From Candidatus Saccharimonadota bacterium (GTDB lineage Bacteria; Patescibacteriota; Saccharimonadia; Saccharimonadales; Saccharimonadaceae), in NCBI GenBank assembly GCA_028286395.1, contig JAQBRS010000003.1, positions 124,001-188,000 on the forward strand: 64,000 bases of DNA, in the 5' to 3' direction. Positions 1 to 7,426 of this stretch are shown one piece after another. The position numbers were made by a program, and so were the translations under genes. Position 1 is the stretch's first letter, and the number at the start of each line of letters is the position of its first letter. The notes below the pieces were generated by a model. The model was given only the letters and a program-made list of their open reading frames with translations. It had not been told where the DNA came from and made no database searches.

Positions 1-1530
1 GCTCAGACAAGTGTCACAATTGACGACATTGACGTCGTCATCGACAGTGGACTAGAGCGACGTAGTGAAGTACGGAACGGCGTTGAAGGCTTATTCATTG
101 CACAGATCTCACAAGCGGATTCTTTGCAACGTGCTGGCCGTGCGGGACGTACCAAAGAAGGGGAGTATATCCTCGCGCCATACGACGTCATGCCGTGTTT
201 ACGATTTGAAGAACGACCCGAATACGGAACACCTGAAATTCTAAGAAAACACATTGATCGACTCGTATTACGCTTAGCGAATATTGGTATCGACATTGAA
301 TCACTCGATTTTTATCACGATCCAAGCAAGGGTGCCATACGTCGCGCAAAGCAAACTTTGATTGCACTTGGTGCAATTACCTATGCGGGAGACGTGACGA
401 GTATCGGTCGTAAAATGGAGCGCTACCCAGTCGAATCAAGTTACGCACGTATGATCGTAGAATCAGAATTGTATGGTCACGAAGTCCAAACAAAATTGGC
501 AGCCATTATTGCGATCCAGGAAGTCGGTGGCATCGCCAAAGGCGGCACTCGCTACACGGGTTGGCATAAGTATACGAAACAAAAACGATCGGATCTTTTA
601 GCACAGTATGACCTGTATTTAGCCTTGCCGAATATTTATCCCGATGACTATGAAGACCTAGGCATCATCAGTAAAAATGTCACGAAAGCCCGTGAAGTCA
701 TGGAACGTCTGAGTAGTGACCTAGCTGACATTGACGTAGACGATTCTTTGTTAACACCAATCACCGAAGACGAGCAAAACTTCCTGATGCGTTGTATCGT
801 GGCGGGACAAATTGATCAGCTTTGGACAGTTGATGCCGAAGGAAATGCTACGCACATCTCAGCGAGGGTGACGCGTGAACTATCCGCAACCACTGTTGTC
901 AGGAATCCGACGCTCATTGCTGGGACACCATTTGATCTTGAGGTTCCAACGCGCGACGGCACGCTGCAAACGCTCCACCTGGTGCAGGGGATTACGGCTG
1001 TGAATACAGAATGGCTTATCGACCTCGCGCCAGAACAATTCGCGACCAAACGAGGCAAAATGGTCTACGATCCACGATCGGGCAGTTTGGTAATTCGACA
1101 ACAAATTCGTGCTGGCAAACAAGTCTTTGAAGGCACGGGCATTCCTGTGACACAAAACACTCGACAGAACCAAAAGTTTTTTCAAGAAGCACTGGCAAAG
1201 TGGGTCTACGAACAATTAGAAAAAGAACGGTATGCCTTAACCAGCTCGCATAGCAAGCGCATTCCACAGGTACCATATCCTCAAGTTCGTCGTTTAGTAT
1301 CATCACTCGCCAGTAACAGTATCACCCTCGAATCAATCTCACCAAGCAAACGCCAGCAGTTATCCGAGTTATCGAAACTTGCCACACACTTCGGCGTCGA
1401 CTTTATGAATCAAGTTGCTTCAACCTTCAGAAAAGAACACACGCCAGGACGACACCACGCACATCGCGGATGGAAGCCAGGGCATAAACAACGAGAATCA
1501 AAACGCGACAATCGGCGTCGGTTTGATTGA
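1..1530 (+). CDS. DEAH-box RNA helicase, HrpA/HrpB-like (5' end outside window)
   Basis: This is the C-terminal part of a DEAH superfamily 2 helicase. The frame is open from base 1, so the N-terminus with Walker A and DEAH lies upstream. The visible start has the motif V region (VIDSGLERR) followed by motif VI (QRAGRAGR, about 125-148), which contacts ATP and RNA. After that comes a winged-helix/ratchet region typical of HrpA-type helicases, then a long unassigned region and a strongly basic His/Arg/Lys tail that could bind RNA. HrpA-like enzymes unwind RNA, for example in mRNA processing or ribosome rescue; the substrate here is unknown. It ends in TGA at 1528-1530, about 40 nt before the next gene on the same strand. 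Confidence 0.85.
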   Translation, partial: AQTSVTIDDIDVVIDSGLERRSEVRNGVEGLFIAQISQADSLQRAGRAGRTKEGEYILAPYDVMPCLRFEERPEYGTPEILRKHIDRLVLRLANIGIDIESLDFYHDPSKGAIRRAKQTLIALGAITYAGDVTSIGRKMERYPVESSYARMIVESELYGHEVQTKLAAIIAIQEVGGIAKGGTRYTGWHKYTKQKRSDLLAQYDLYLALPNIYPDDYEDLGIISKNVTKAREVMERLSSDLADIDVDDSLLTPITEDEQNFLMRCIVAGQIDQLWTVDAEGNATHISARVTRELSATTVVRNPTLIAGTPFDLEVPTRDGTLQTLHLVQGITAVNTEWLIDLAPEQFATKRGKMVYDPRSGSLVIRQQIRAGKQVFEGTGIPVTQNTRQNQKFFQEALAKWVYEQLEKERYALTSSHSKRIPQVPYPQVRRLVSSLASNSITLESISPSKRQQLSELSKLATHFGVDFMNQVASTFRKEHTPGRHHAHRGWKPGHKQRESKRDNRRRFD

Positions 1531-1568
1531 CATATCAGTTTAAAGATACTATAACAAGTATTAGTATC

Positions 1569-2636
1569 ATGTCGAGAGAAATTGAGTTAAGTAGTAAGCC
1601 CTGGGAACATGTGTCGAGTGATGAACTCGGCTATACTTTTCCTGGACTAAAAATCGAAACTACTCCTTACGAAAATGAACATACCGGCCAACGCTTCAAC
1701 GTATTAGACATCGATGGAAGAAATAGCGAAAATGACCCAACGGTTATCTCGGCTGCTTCATTCAATTATCGAATTGATCCTTTGAAAATACGTGAGCTTT
1801 CAGTCTTTGCTAAACAGTCAAATGCGCGAATACTCTATGCAGAGCAGCCAGGTGTTACTATGGACCTTAAAGATCCGATGCATACACGAGGTGACTTTCA
1901 AACACCCAAACAACTGGTATTGGCATTTGCGGGCAACTTTGACCCGCTTGTTCGCGAACAATTAAAAGCAATCGATAGTGTTGCGCATCTGAAAAATGGC
2001 CAGGAAGTACAGTTTTTTGGTGAATCATTGGCTGCGTACTCTATCGCCGCCATGATCCGAGTACTTGCTCGCGAAGAATTCGAGAAGCAGTTTGTTGTCA
2101 CGCGTATGGACTTCCACGAGCCCGTCAATGCATACCAAAATCGTCGCATTAAAGATCAGGTGAAAATGTATTATCAGCTTGCTTCAGTCGAAGATGCGCG
2201 TCGTCAAATGTACCTTGCTAAAAATAAAGCATTGTGGCCAGAAGACTACGTTGGTGCTTTTGAGAAAATCTCACCATTCACTGCGCGCATTGATAAGCAC
2301 GTGAAACGACGCCAAATCCTCCCTGTCTATGCAGGCGGTGCAGGGCTACGAAAAGGGCTTCATACCGCACTCGGAAATGCACTCGATGCAAATCATGACC
2401 TACGCGATACACCAATGATATTTAGTCGTGGGAAGGACAGCACTGCTTCGTTTGAAAGAGACCTACTTGCTGGCGCACAAGTTGTTCGTACACACGGCGG
2501 GCGTGCAGAAACGGCGACTCTTGTCAGCGAACCAGGTGATACAACACCAATTGGTCATGCGGCCTTGGATGCATTCGCATACATGGCATCGTATGCAGTT
2601 GCGCGAAAAGCAGAAATCGACGCGTTTAAGCTTTAG
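1569..2636 (+). CDS. Conserved hypothetical protein, possible alpha/beta hydrolase fold
   Basis: About 355 residues, function not recognised. I start at the ATG at 1569; the frame also has a TTG at 1527 overlapping the helicase stop, but no ribosome site supports it. A hydrophobic strand (LVLAFAGNF) followed by FFGESLAAYSIAA resembles the strand and Gly-X-Ser nucleophile elbow of alpha/beta hydrolases, and a late His (PIGHAALDA) could complete a triad. This is a motif reading only, and overall similarity to known lipases or esterases is not obvious. There are no signal peptide or membrane segments, so it is probably cytoplasmic. Its last codons overlap the 3' end of the convergent TetR gene by 11 bp. 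Confidence 0.7.
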   Translation: MSREIELSSKPWEHVSSDELGYTFPGLKIETTPYENEHTGQRFNVLDIDGRNSENDPTVISAASFNYRIDPLKIRELSVFAKQSNARILYAEQPGVTMDLKDPMHTRGDFQTPKQLVLAFAGNFDPLVREQLKAIDSVAHLKNGQEVQFFGESLAAYSIAAMIRVLAREEFEKQFVVTRMDFHEPVNAYQNRRIKDQVKMYYQLASVEDARRQMYLAKNKALWPEDYVGAFEKISPFTARIDKHVKRRQILPVYAGGAGLRKGLHTALGNALDANHDLRDTPMIFSRGKDSTASFERDLLAGAQVVRTHGGRAETATLVSEPGDTTPIGHAALDAFAYMASYAVARKAEIDAFKL

Positions 2637-3183
2637 ACTTCAATTGATCCAGAAGTTGCGTGGCGATTGTCTCAAATGGCTTAATGGATTTTTGCGCTCG
2701 TGCGACAACAACGGCTCCTTCAGTCGTCACGACAAGTTGTAGCGCAAACGTTTTTGCATCCTGTTCGTTTAGTCCGCCTTGCTCTAATAAATCAGCGAGC
2801 GTATCTTGCCATTTCTGAAAGACATTCGAAGTGGCTTCTAATAATTCAGGCGAATCAGTCGCTACCGTCACGGCCAACACAGAACACCCAGCACGAAACT
2901 CAGAATATGTCAGAAGTTGTCGCCACAAATCTAAAAAGTACTCGGTTATTTCCAGCGCGGAACTGCCGGCTTTTTTGCGTAACGCATCCAATGTATTTTG
3001 CCCAGCCTTCGTCACGGCTTCAGCAATCATCTGATCCTTACCAAGAGGGAAATGGTAATAGATCGAACCACGTGGCGCCCCCGTTAATTCTAATACTTCA
3101 GTAAACGAAGTTGCCTGCAACCCACGGGTCGCAAGTAATCGAATAGCGCCATCAATCATCAAGTCTTTTGCCTTACTGGTCAT
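2626..3183 (-). CDS. TetR/AcrR-family transcriptional regulator
   Basis: About 185 residues. The N-terminal 50 residues form a TetR helix-turn-helix (DGAIRLLATRGLQATSF, then TGAPRGSIYYHFP, with the SIYYHF signature). The rest is a helical ligand-binding and dimer domain of the LmrA/YxaF type (CSVLAVT, then DxPEL). The ATG at 3183 is preferred over the one at 3213 because the HTH normally begins about 5-10 residues in. It is divergent from the tautomerase gene at 3273, and the 90-bp gap carries an inverted repeat over the tautomerase promoter. The likely role is local repression of the neighbour and itself, relieved by an unknown small ligand. Confidence 0.88.
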   Translation of the reverse strand: MTSKAKDLMIDGAIRLLATRGLQATSFTEVLELTGAPRGSIYYHFPLGKDQMIAEAVTKAGQNTLDALRKKAGSSALEITEYFLDLWRQLLTYSEFRAGCSVLAVTVATDSPELLEATSNVFQKWQDTLADLLEQGGLNEQDAKTFALQLVVTTEGAVVVARAQKSIKPFETIATQLLDQLKSKA

Positions 3184-3193
3184 GGCTTTGTCC

Positions 3194-3262
3194 TTGACTA
3201 TGATGTTCGTCATACATTATTATGATGAATGTCATACTAATAGTCTACTACGGATAGAGGAG
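3194..3262 (+). promoter_or_regulatory. Tautomerase promoter with TetR-type operator
   Basis: TTGACT (3194-3199), 18 nt, then TATTAT (3218-3223). An inverted repeat CGTCATA-N6-TATGATG (3208-3227) covers the -10 region, with a further direct copy of GTCATAC (3209-3215 and 3231-3237). A strong ribosome site, GAGGAGG, lies just upstream of the ATG at 3273. The arrangement fits repression by the divergent TetR protein. Confidence 0.6.
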
Positions 3263-3272
3263 GGTAACAATT

Positions 3273-3716
3273 ATGCCAATGATCGACGTTTACGCGACCA
3301 TAGGAACTTTCGCAGACAAGCACGAACTCGCAAAGGAGTTGGCCGATACACTAAAAACAATCGAGGGCGTGCCGAACATCCCGATGTTCCGGCAAAATAC
3401 TGCAGGATTCGTTCATGAACTACCCGAAGGCGACATCTCCAACGTCGAGGGCGAATCAAACTACGTCCGCGTGCAGGTCTTAACAAATGCAGGCGCATTG
3501 GGCCGTGACAAGCAACTTGCCGTTGTCGAACAATTCACCGACATTATCGCAAAAGCTGCAGGCGACGAGACACTAAAAACTCGTACTTGGGTACTGCTCA
3601 CCGAAGCCGTCGAAGGCGGTTGGGGACTTTCAGGCCACGCCAATACAAATGAAGAATTAATTGCCGCTGCACGAAAGCAAATTGGCGAGTTACAGGCCAA
3701 AGCTGCTGAAGACTAG
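3273..3716 (+). CDS. Tautomerase-superfamily (MIF/4-OT fold) enzyme
   Basis: 147 residues beginning Met-Pro. After Met removal, Pro becomes the N-terminal catalytic base of the tautomerase superfamily. The segment TRTWVLLTEAVEGGWGLSG matches the conserved second half of tautomerase-family proteins, and the length fits the longer, fused beta-alpha-beta members. It probably catalyses a keto-enol tautomerisation, or defence against an unsaturated or quinone-like compound; the substrate is unknown. It has a good GAGGAGG ribosome site and is controlled by the divergent TetR gene, suggesting an inducible response. Its stop overlaps the stop of the convergent membrane gene. Confidence 0.85.
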   Translation: MPMIDVYATIGTFADKHELAKELADTLKTIEGVPNIPMFRQNTAGFVHELPEGDISNVEGESNYVRVQVLTNAGALGRDKQLAVVEQFTDIIAKAAGDETLKTRTWVLLTEAVEGGWGLSGHANTNEELIAAARKQIGELQAKAAED

Positions 3717-4264
3717 GCTTGCTTAGCAATCTTCCTCACAATCAAAAAGAGTCCGAAGGCTAGTCCAACTACACCAATAGCCACACCGATAGTAATAAAC
3801 GTACCACCAATAATAGTGTCCTGATGCAACAACCCCAATTGCCCAAACACGTAATTCCAGTCATGCTTCACAGTTTCACCTGGGCCAATCAACGGAATCG
3901 CTTGCGTACGCGCATCGGCCATATATACTCCTGCGCTTCGAAACGCCAGCATCACCCATAAACTTGCAAAGACGGTCGCAAAGTACGATTTTCCTTTTAT
4001 TGTTGCCGTCAGAATGAGGCCAGCAAAGATAATTTCACCAATCGAACCCGCCGAGGCGACCAATACAGACGGCAAAAAGAAGAACACAAGGTGTGATGCT
4101 TCATGCACGCCGAAATCAATAAATTGCATCCCACTCAGCAGGATATTATTTGCATTAAACGGCCCAAAGCTGAGGATCTGTGTAAATAAGTACGCGAAAA
4201 ACAACCAGCCAACGATATAGACCCATAACGGAAGACTCATACGTGCGACGACTGGTTTTGCCAT
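3713..4264 (-). CDS. Integral membrane protein with HEASH motif
   Basis: About 183 residues with four to five hydrophobic helices and short loops. The ATG at 4264 fits: it has TATGCT 6 nt upstream, and the longer ORF start at 4315 adds only a polar extension. An intramembrane stretch reads FIDFGVHEASHLVFFF. HEASH resembles the HExxH zinc motif of membrane proteases, but the partner Asp/Asn-Pro-Gly motif of the M50 family is not evident, so a protease call is not made. Function unknown. It is convergent with the tautomerase gene and is followed upstream on the same strand by another small unknown. Confidence 0.72.
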   Translation of the reverse strand: MAKPVVARMSLPLWVYIVGWLFFAYLFTQILSFGPFNANNILLSGMQFIDFGVHEASHLVFFFLPSVLVASAGSIGEIIFAGLILTATIKGKSYFATVFASLWVMLAFRSAGVYMADARTQAIPLIGPGETVKHDWNYVFGQLGLLHQDTIIGGTFITIGVAIGVVGLAFGLFLIVRKIAKQA

Positions 4265-4315
4265 GGTATAAGCATAGCAAACTGTCTCGCTTATACTAAT
4301 ACGAAAAGACCACAA

Positions 4316-4657
4316 TTATACTTTTGGTATCAGCCAAATAATAATTTCGAGTTCCTCGGGATTTTGCGAGTACGAAGATACTTCGACAGGCCGTCCGTAT
4401 ATTGCGATAAACTCCTTAATGACACGGTGTCGTTCAGTCGGTTCGCCGCTAACACTTAAAGAGATGATCTCATCCTTCTGAGGAGTTGGTAAGACGTGTC
4501 GCGTTACCATTATTTTTGCACCGCCGTCATATTCTTCCCAAATTTCGTGGTCACGTTGAATCTCACCAAGTTTGCTTTTTGGAAGACCGGCGACGCTCGC
4601 TTCAATGATTTCTCGTTCCATTGGCTCAATTCTAGCATAGTGAACTGACAGATGCAT
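4316..4657 (-). CDS. Conserved hypothetical protein
   Basis: 113 residues, soluble, rich in charged residues with alternating beta-like segments (AKIMVTRHVL; ELEIIIWLIP at the C-terminus). No recognised motif. Two starts are plausible. One is ATG 4657 (TATTAC 11 nt upstream); the other is ATG 4621, preceded by a TATGCT box (4634-4639 on this strand) and giving a 101-residue protein. It lies between the Fe-S glycosylase-like gene and the membrane gene, on the same strand as both. Confidence 0.6.
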   Translation of the reverse strand: MHLSVHYARIEPMEREIIEASVAGLPKSKLGEIQRDHEIWEEYDGGAKIMVTRHVLPTPQKDEIISLSVSGEPTERHRVIKEFIAIYGRPVEVSSYSQNPEELEIIIWLIPKV

Positions 4658-4686
4658 AGTATTATGATGTAATATCCCGACAGAGG

Positions 4687-5901
4687 CTAAAACAGCGGCT
4701 CGATCGGTGCGACAACATCTGAAATAGGGAAACGAACTCGTCGACCACGGATAATAATATTTCCACCAACATAATACTGTGTTCCTGGGATATTGAATTC
4801 ACACGTGTCTTGAACGGGGCAGATGGCACACGACTCGGCGTAGGCTTTTTGTTGCCCTGGATTCTCGACGTCGACAAGTTTTGGAATTAAGTACGTCTTG
4901 CGTCCGTTACGAATCTTTCGACCAAGTGGTTCGATAGTCGTATTACCTGGGTGACGTCCACAAGAAGACTCCGAGAGCATCCATACGGCATCACAAAGGC
5001 GAAGTGGATTCACGTTTCGTTCCTCGGCATAATCCAGGTACAATCCGCGGAGTGCCGCCAGCGTTTCTTTGGTGAATAAGTTTGTGCCGTAAGGCAATGG
5101 GTTGCCCTCGCTGTCAGAAAAACCAACCATCTCGTTGGCGATGCTGACACGCATGACGTGCAGATCAACGGGAATAGGGAAGTTGAATGGTTCGATTAAA
5201 TCTTCGTCCATAAGATAGTAAATGATCATGCTGGTCATTTTTTCTTGAAAGCCAATGAAGCCTTTGTTCTTTTTGTTCTGGATCAACTCTTGGCTTTGTT
5301 CGTACGTCGTCACACCATTAAAGATGTTACGTGGATCATCTTCATACTCTTTCATGCGCCAAGAATTTTCGATCCACTGCCCGGCAACGGTCGCTTGAAA
5401 GCCCAGTCCATGAGCTTTCAACACTCCTTGAATCTCTTGATTGAGGATACCTTCCATATCTTCGCTCATCGAAAGTCCTCGAACATACTCTGGATCAAAT
5501 AGCGCAGGGTGGTCATCATATACTGCGGACATTCGCTTCACTGCATCATTCGACTTAATGCCACCACGCATGTAATAGCAAACGTTGAATAAGAACATCG
5601 CGTGATCGCGTGATCCATACTCAAGCGTCTCAGGCATGTGGCGAGGATCGTGTGGCAAACGAACTCGATCAAGATTATAAGGCGCTTCGTTGTTGGCATA
5701 CGCCCGTAAGAGCTCATCGAGGATAGGGTAGGCGTGTTCTTTGTCGACAGTAACCTGAATGACTTCGCCTGTATTTGGAAGTACTTCAGGAATATAGTCA
5801 GCGGGAACTTGCAGTTCAGGCGAAAGCGGTTCGACGTGAATCACTTCAAGATCTTCTTCGATAAAGAAGCTCTGAGTGTATGTCATTTCCCCGTTAGTCA
5901 T
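4687..5901 (-). CDS. HhH-GPD (endonuclease III)-like protein with Fe-S cysteines
   Basis: 404 residues, and not an ordinary Nth or MutY. The segment GFIGFQEKMTSMIIYYL (about 214-230) aligns by eye with the helix-hairpin-helix of endonuclease III, placing Lys221 where Nth has its catalytic Lys. About 25 residues later, VDLHVMRV (245-252) matches Nth VDTHIFRV and supplies Asp246 as the catalytic Asp. Near the C-terminus, Cys358-x2-Cys361-x5-Cys367 is the spacing of the last three cysteines of the Nth [4Fe-4S] loop; Cys314 could be the fourth, separated by about 43 residues instead of six. The N-terminal 200 residues are unassigned. Likely a divergent Fe-S DNA (or RNA/nucleoside) glycosylase-lyase. 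It starts at ATG 5901 with an AT-rich box just upstream. Confidence 0.65.
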   Translation of the reverse strand: MTNGEMTYTQSFFIEEDLEVIHVEPLSPELQVPADYIPEVLPNTGEVIQVTVDKEHAYPILDELLRAYANNEAPYNLDRVRLPHDPRHMPETLEYGSRDHAMFLFNVCYYMRGGIKSNDAVKRMSAVYDDHPALFDPEYVRGLSMSEDMEGILNQEIQGVLKAHGLGFQATVAGQWIENSWRMKEYEDDPRNIFNGVTTYEQSQELIQNKKNKGFIGFQEKMTSMIIYYLMDEDLIEPFNFPIPVDLHVMRVSIANEMVGFSDSEGNPLPYGTNLFTKETLAALRGLYLDYAEERNVNPLRLCDAVWMLSESSCGRHPGNTTIEPLGRKIRNGRKTYLIPKLVDVENPGQQKAYAESCAICPVQDTCEFNIPGTQYYVGGNIIIRGRRVRFPISDVVAPIEPLF

Positions 5902-5950
5902 AACGTCTATTTAAGCCCACCGACACGGAGACACGCAAGCATAAGGATAT

Positions 5951-5980
5951 AAAAACACCGCTCATAAAAGCGGTGTTTTT
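5951..5980 (-). terminator. Intrinsic terminator
   Basis: Perfect inverted repeat AAAAACACCGCT / AGCGGTGTTTTT with a 6-nt loop. It has T/A tracts on both sides, so it works in either orientation. It sits just downstream of the small membrane gene 5996-6202 on the minus strand. Confidence 0.9.
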
Positions 5981-5995
5981 AGTGCATCTCAATTG

Positions 5996-6202
5996 TTAGA
6001 GTTTAATAACCCATACAAAGATGGCGGTTGCGATGGCGAGTAGGACAAAGAACAGCCCCAATCCAACGGGTGAACCCCAGCTGAACCAAGATCCCCAAGC
6101 CCGCCAGTGACTCCAGTGTGCTTGCGATAAATCGCGCCACTGATCGTACTGCTCTCGGGCCAGTTTCTCTTTTGCTCGTCGCTTTTCTTCGCGATCGATC
6201 AT
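5996..6202 (-). CDS. Small single-pass membrane protein
   Basis: 68 residues. The first 30 are very charged (EEKRRAKEKLAREQ), followed by a Trp/Ser/His-rich linker and one C-terminal hydrophobic helix ending at residue 68, so it is a tail-anchored-like topology. Function unknown. It has a clear GGAG ribosome site 6-8 nt before the ATG, unlike most neighbours, and a leader of about 100 nt from a TATAAT box at 6313-6318 (minus strand). The terminator at 5951-5980 follows, so this is a single-gene transcription unit. Confidence 0.7.
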   Translation of the reverse strand: MIDREEKRRAKEKLAREQYDQWRDLSQAHWSHWRAWGSWFSWGSPVGLGLFFVLLAIATAIFVWVIKL

Positions 6203-6221
6203 AGTGATCTCCTTGTTAATT

Positions 6222-6318
6222 ATCGACCAGCCCTGGTTCGATAGAAAACCGCAAATCTGTTCGTGCTGTGGGCTAGCCAGCCAGACCGCAAGGCGGATTT
6301 ATTTTCAAAGCTATTATA
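6222..6318 (-). promoter_or_regulatory. Promoter and structured leader of the small membrane gene
   Basis: On the minus strand TATAAT lies at 6313-6318. The transcript would have about 100 nt of leader containing GC-rich inverted repeats: a CCGC/GCGG mini-hairpin, and a larger one with ATCG-ACCAG / CTGGT-CGAT arms at 6222-6242 ending about 10 nt before the GGAG ribosome site. Confidence 0.45.
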
Positions 6319-6395
6319 CAACATCAATAGAGTAAAGAGTATCCTGGGATCGACAGATCATGGTACAATAAAAGCATAAGACGTAAGGAGGAACC

Positions 6396-7244
6396 ATTAC
6401 CCGAACTCACGCCAAACAAATTTGCCTTGTACTCCTTGGAGGGGTCATTACTGCAGCCGGACTGCAGTTTTTTCTTTTGCCAAACCACCTGATTGATGGT
6501 GGGGTAACTGGTATATCTATCATCATCGCACGTCTGACAGGCCTGCCGATCGGTCTCTTTTTACTCATTATCAATATTCCGTTTGTCTGGCTGGGGTATA
6601 AGAAATTCGGCAGGACATTTGCGTTGTTGTCATCAATTGGTATCATCACGCTGGCAATTCTGACGTCATTTCATACACCACACGGATTAACGGATATTCC
6701 AATTCTTGGCGCTATCTTTGGCGGTATCGTCGTTGGCGTTGGTGTTGGGATTGTCGTTCGCTATGGGGGAATCATCGATGGAACCGATACAATCGCACTT
6801 CTTATCGATCGCGTGACCGTCTTTTCGATTGGTGAAGCAATTCTCGTGATTAACGGCTTTATTATTATGTGTGGTGGACTGGTATTCGGATGGGATTCGG
6901 CACTCTACTCACTTGTCGCTTATTTTGTTGCCCATAAAGCAATTGACATTACCGTGGAAGGATTAAATGAGTCACGAAGCCTGTGGATCGTCAGCATGCA
7001 TGTTCGCGAAATCGGGAAAGTGATTAACGAACTAATCAAAGAACCCGTGACCTATGTAAAAGAAAGTAACCCACAAGACCGCGAACCACACGGTATCATG
7101 CTAGCCGTGATTACTCGTTTCGAAGAAGAGAAAGTGAAGAATGCGGCACGAGAAATAGATGCACACGCCTATATTGTTATCACGAGAGCACATGAAGTAC
7201 TAGGAAGAATTTCTGAAGGGTCTTTGTACAGAGAGAGTTCGTAG
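6396..7244 (+). CDS. YitT-family membrane protein (likely ATT start)
   Basis: A YitT/DUF161 protein: five to six membrane helices followed by a cytoplasmic DUF2179 domain (after about residue 185) containing PHGIMLAVITRFE. FLLPNHLIDGGVTGIS is the family's first conserved block and belongs after a first helix. An ATG/GTG/TTG-based start at 6477 (TTG) would delete that helix. Reading back in frame gives LVLLGGVITAAGLQF, a proper helix, up to a stop at 6384-6386. The only supported start is ATT at 6396, 4 nt after AAGGAGG (6385-6391), giving 282 residues, the usual family length. TACAAT at 6364-6369 is the likely -10. The transported substrate of the family is not established. Confidence 0.85.
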   Translation: MTRTHAKQICLVLLGGVITAAGLQFFLLPNHLIDGGVTGISIIIARLTGLPIGLFLLIINIPFVWLGYKKFGRTFALLSSIGIITLAILTSFHTPHGLTDIPILGAIFGGIVVGVGVGIVVRYGGIIDGTDTIALLIDRVTVFSIGEAILVINGFIIMCGGLVFGWDSALYSLVAYFVAHKAIDITVEGLNESRSLWIVSMHVREIGKVINELIKEPVTYVKESNPQDREPHGIMLAVITRFEEEKVKNAAREIDAHAYIVITRAHEVLGRISEGSLYRESS

Positions 7245-7300
7245 GAGAGTTACATGCCTATGCTTGCACGCGTCAATGAGAAGTAATCTCAATTCAAAAA

Positions 7301-7330
7301 GCCCCATCGGAGCAGTTGCTCTAATGGGGC
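7301..7330 (-). terminator. Terminator of the flotillin transcription unit
   Basis: On the minus strand GCCCCAT...ATGGGGC with an inner GAGCA/TGCTC stem is followed by TTTTTG. A second perfect 12-bp hairpin (GGGGTGCGTCGA / TCGACGCACCCC, 7379-7408) lies between it and the flotillin stop codon. Confidence 0.85.
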
Positions 7331-7378
7331 AGTGGTGTATTCAAGGGCACAAAGCCACGCTTAAATATGAGTGAGCCA

Positions 7379-7408
7379 GGGGTGCGTCGATTTTGGTCGA
7401 CGCACCCC
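7379..7408. repeat. 12-bp perfect hairpin in flotillin 3' UTR
   Basis: GGGGTGCGTCGA, 6-nt loop, TCGACGCACCCC. There is no T-run after it on either strand, so it is more likely an mRNA 3'-end stabilising hairpin or protein site than a terminator. Confidence 0.7.
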
Positions 7409-7426
7409 AGACAACACCATGCTACG

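Noticed and set aside
1528-1530. UGA recoding as in Gracilibacteria
   Set aside because: TGA ends the helicase with the next gene in another frame, and no conserved gene in the window has in-frame TGA.
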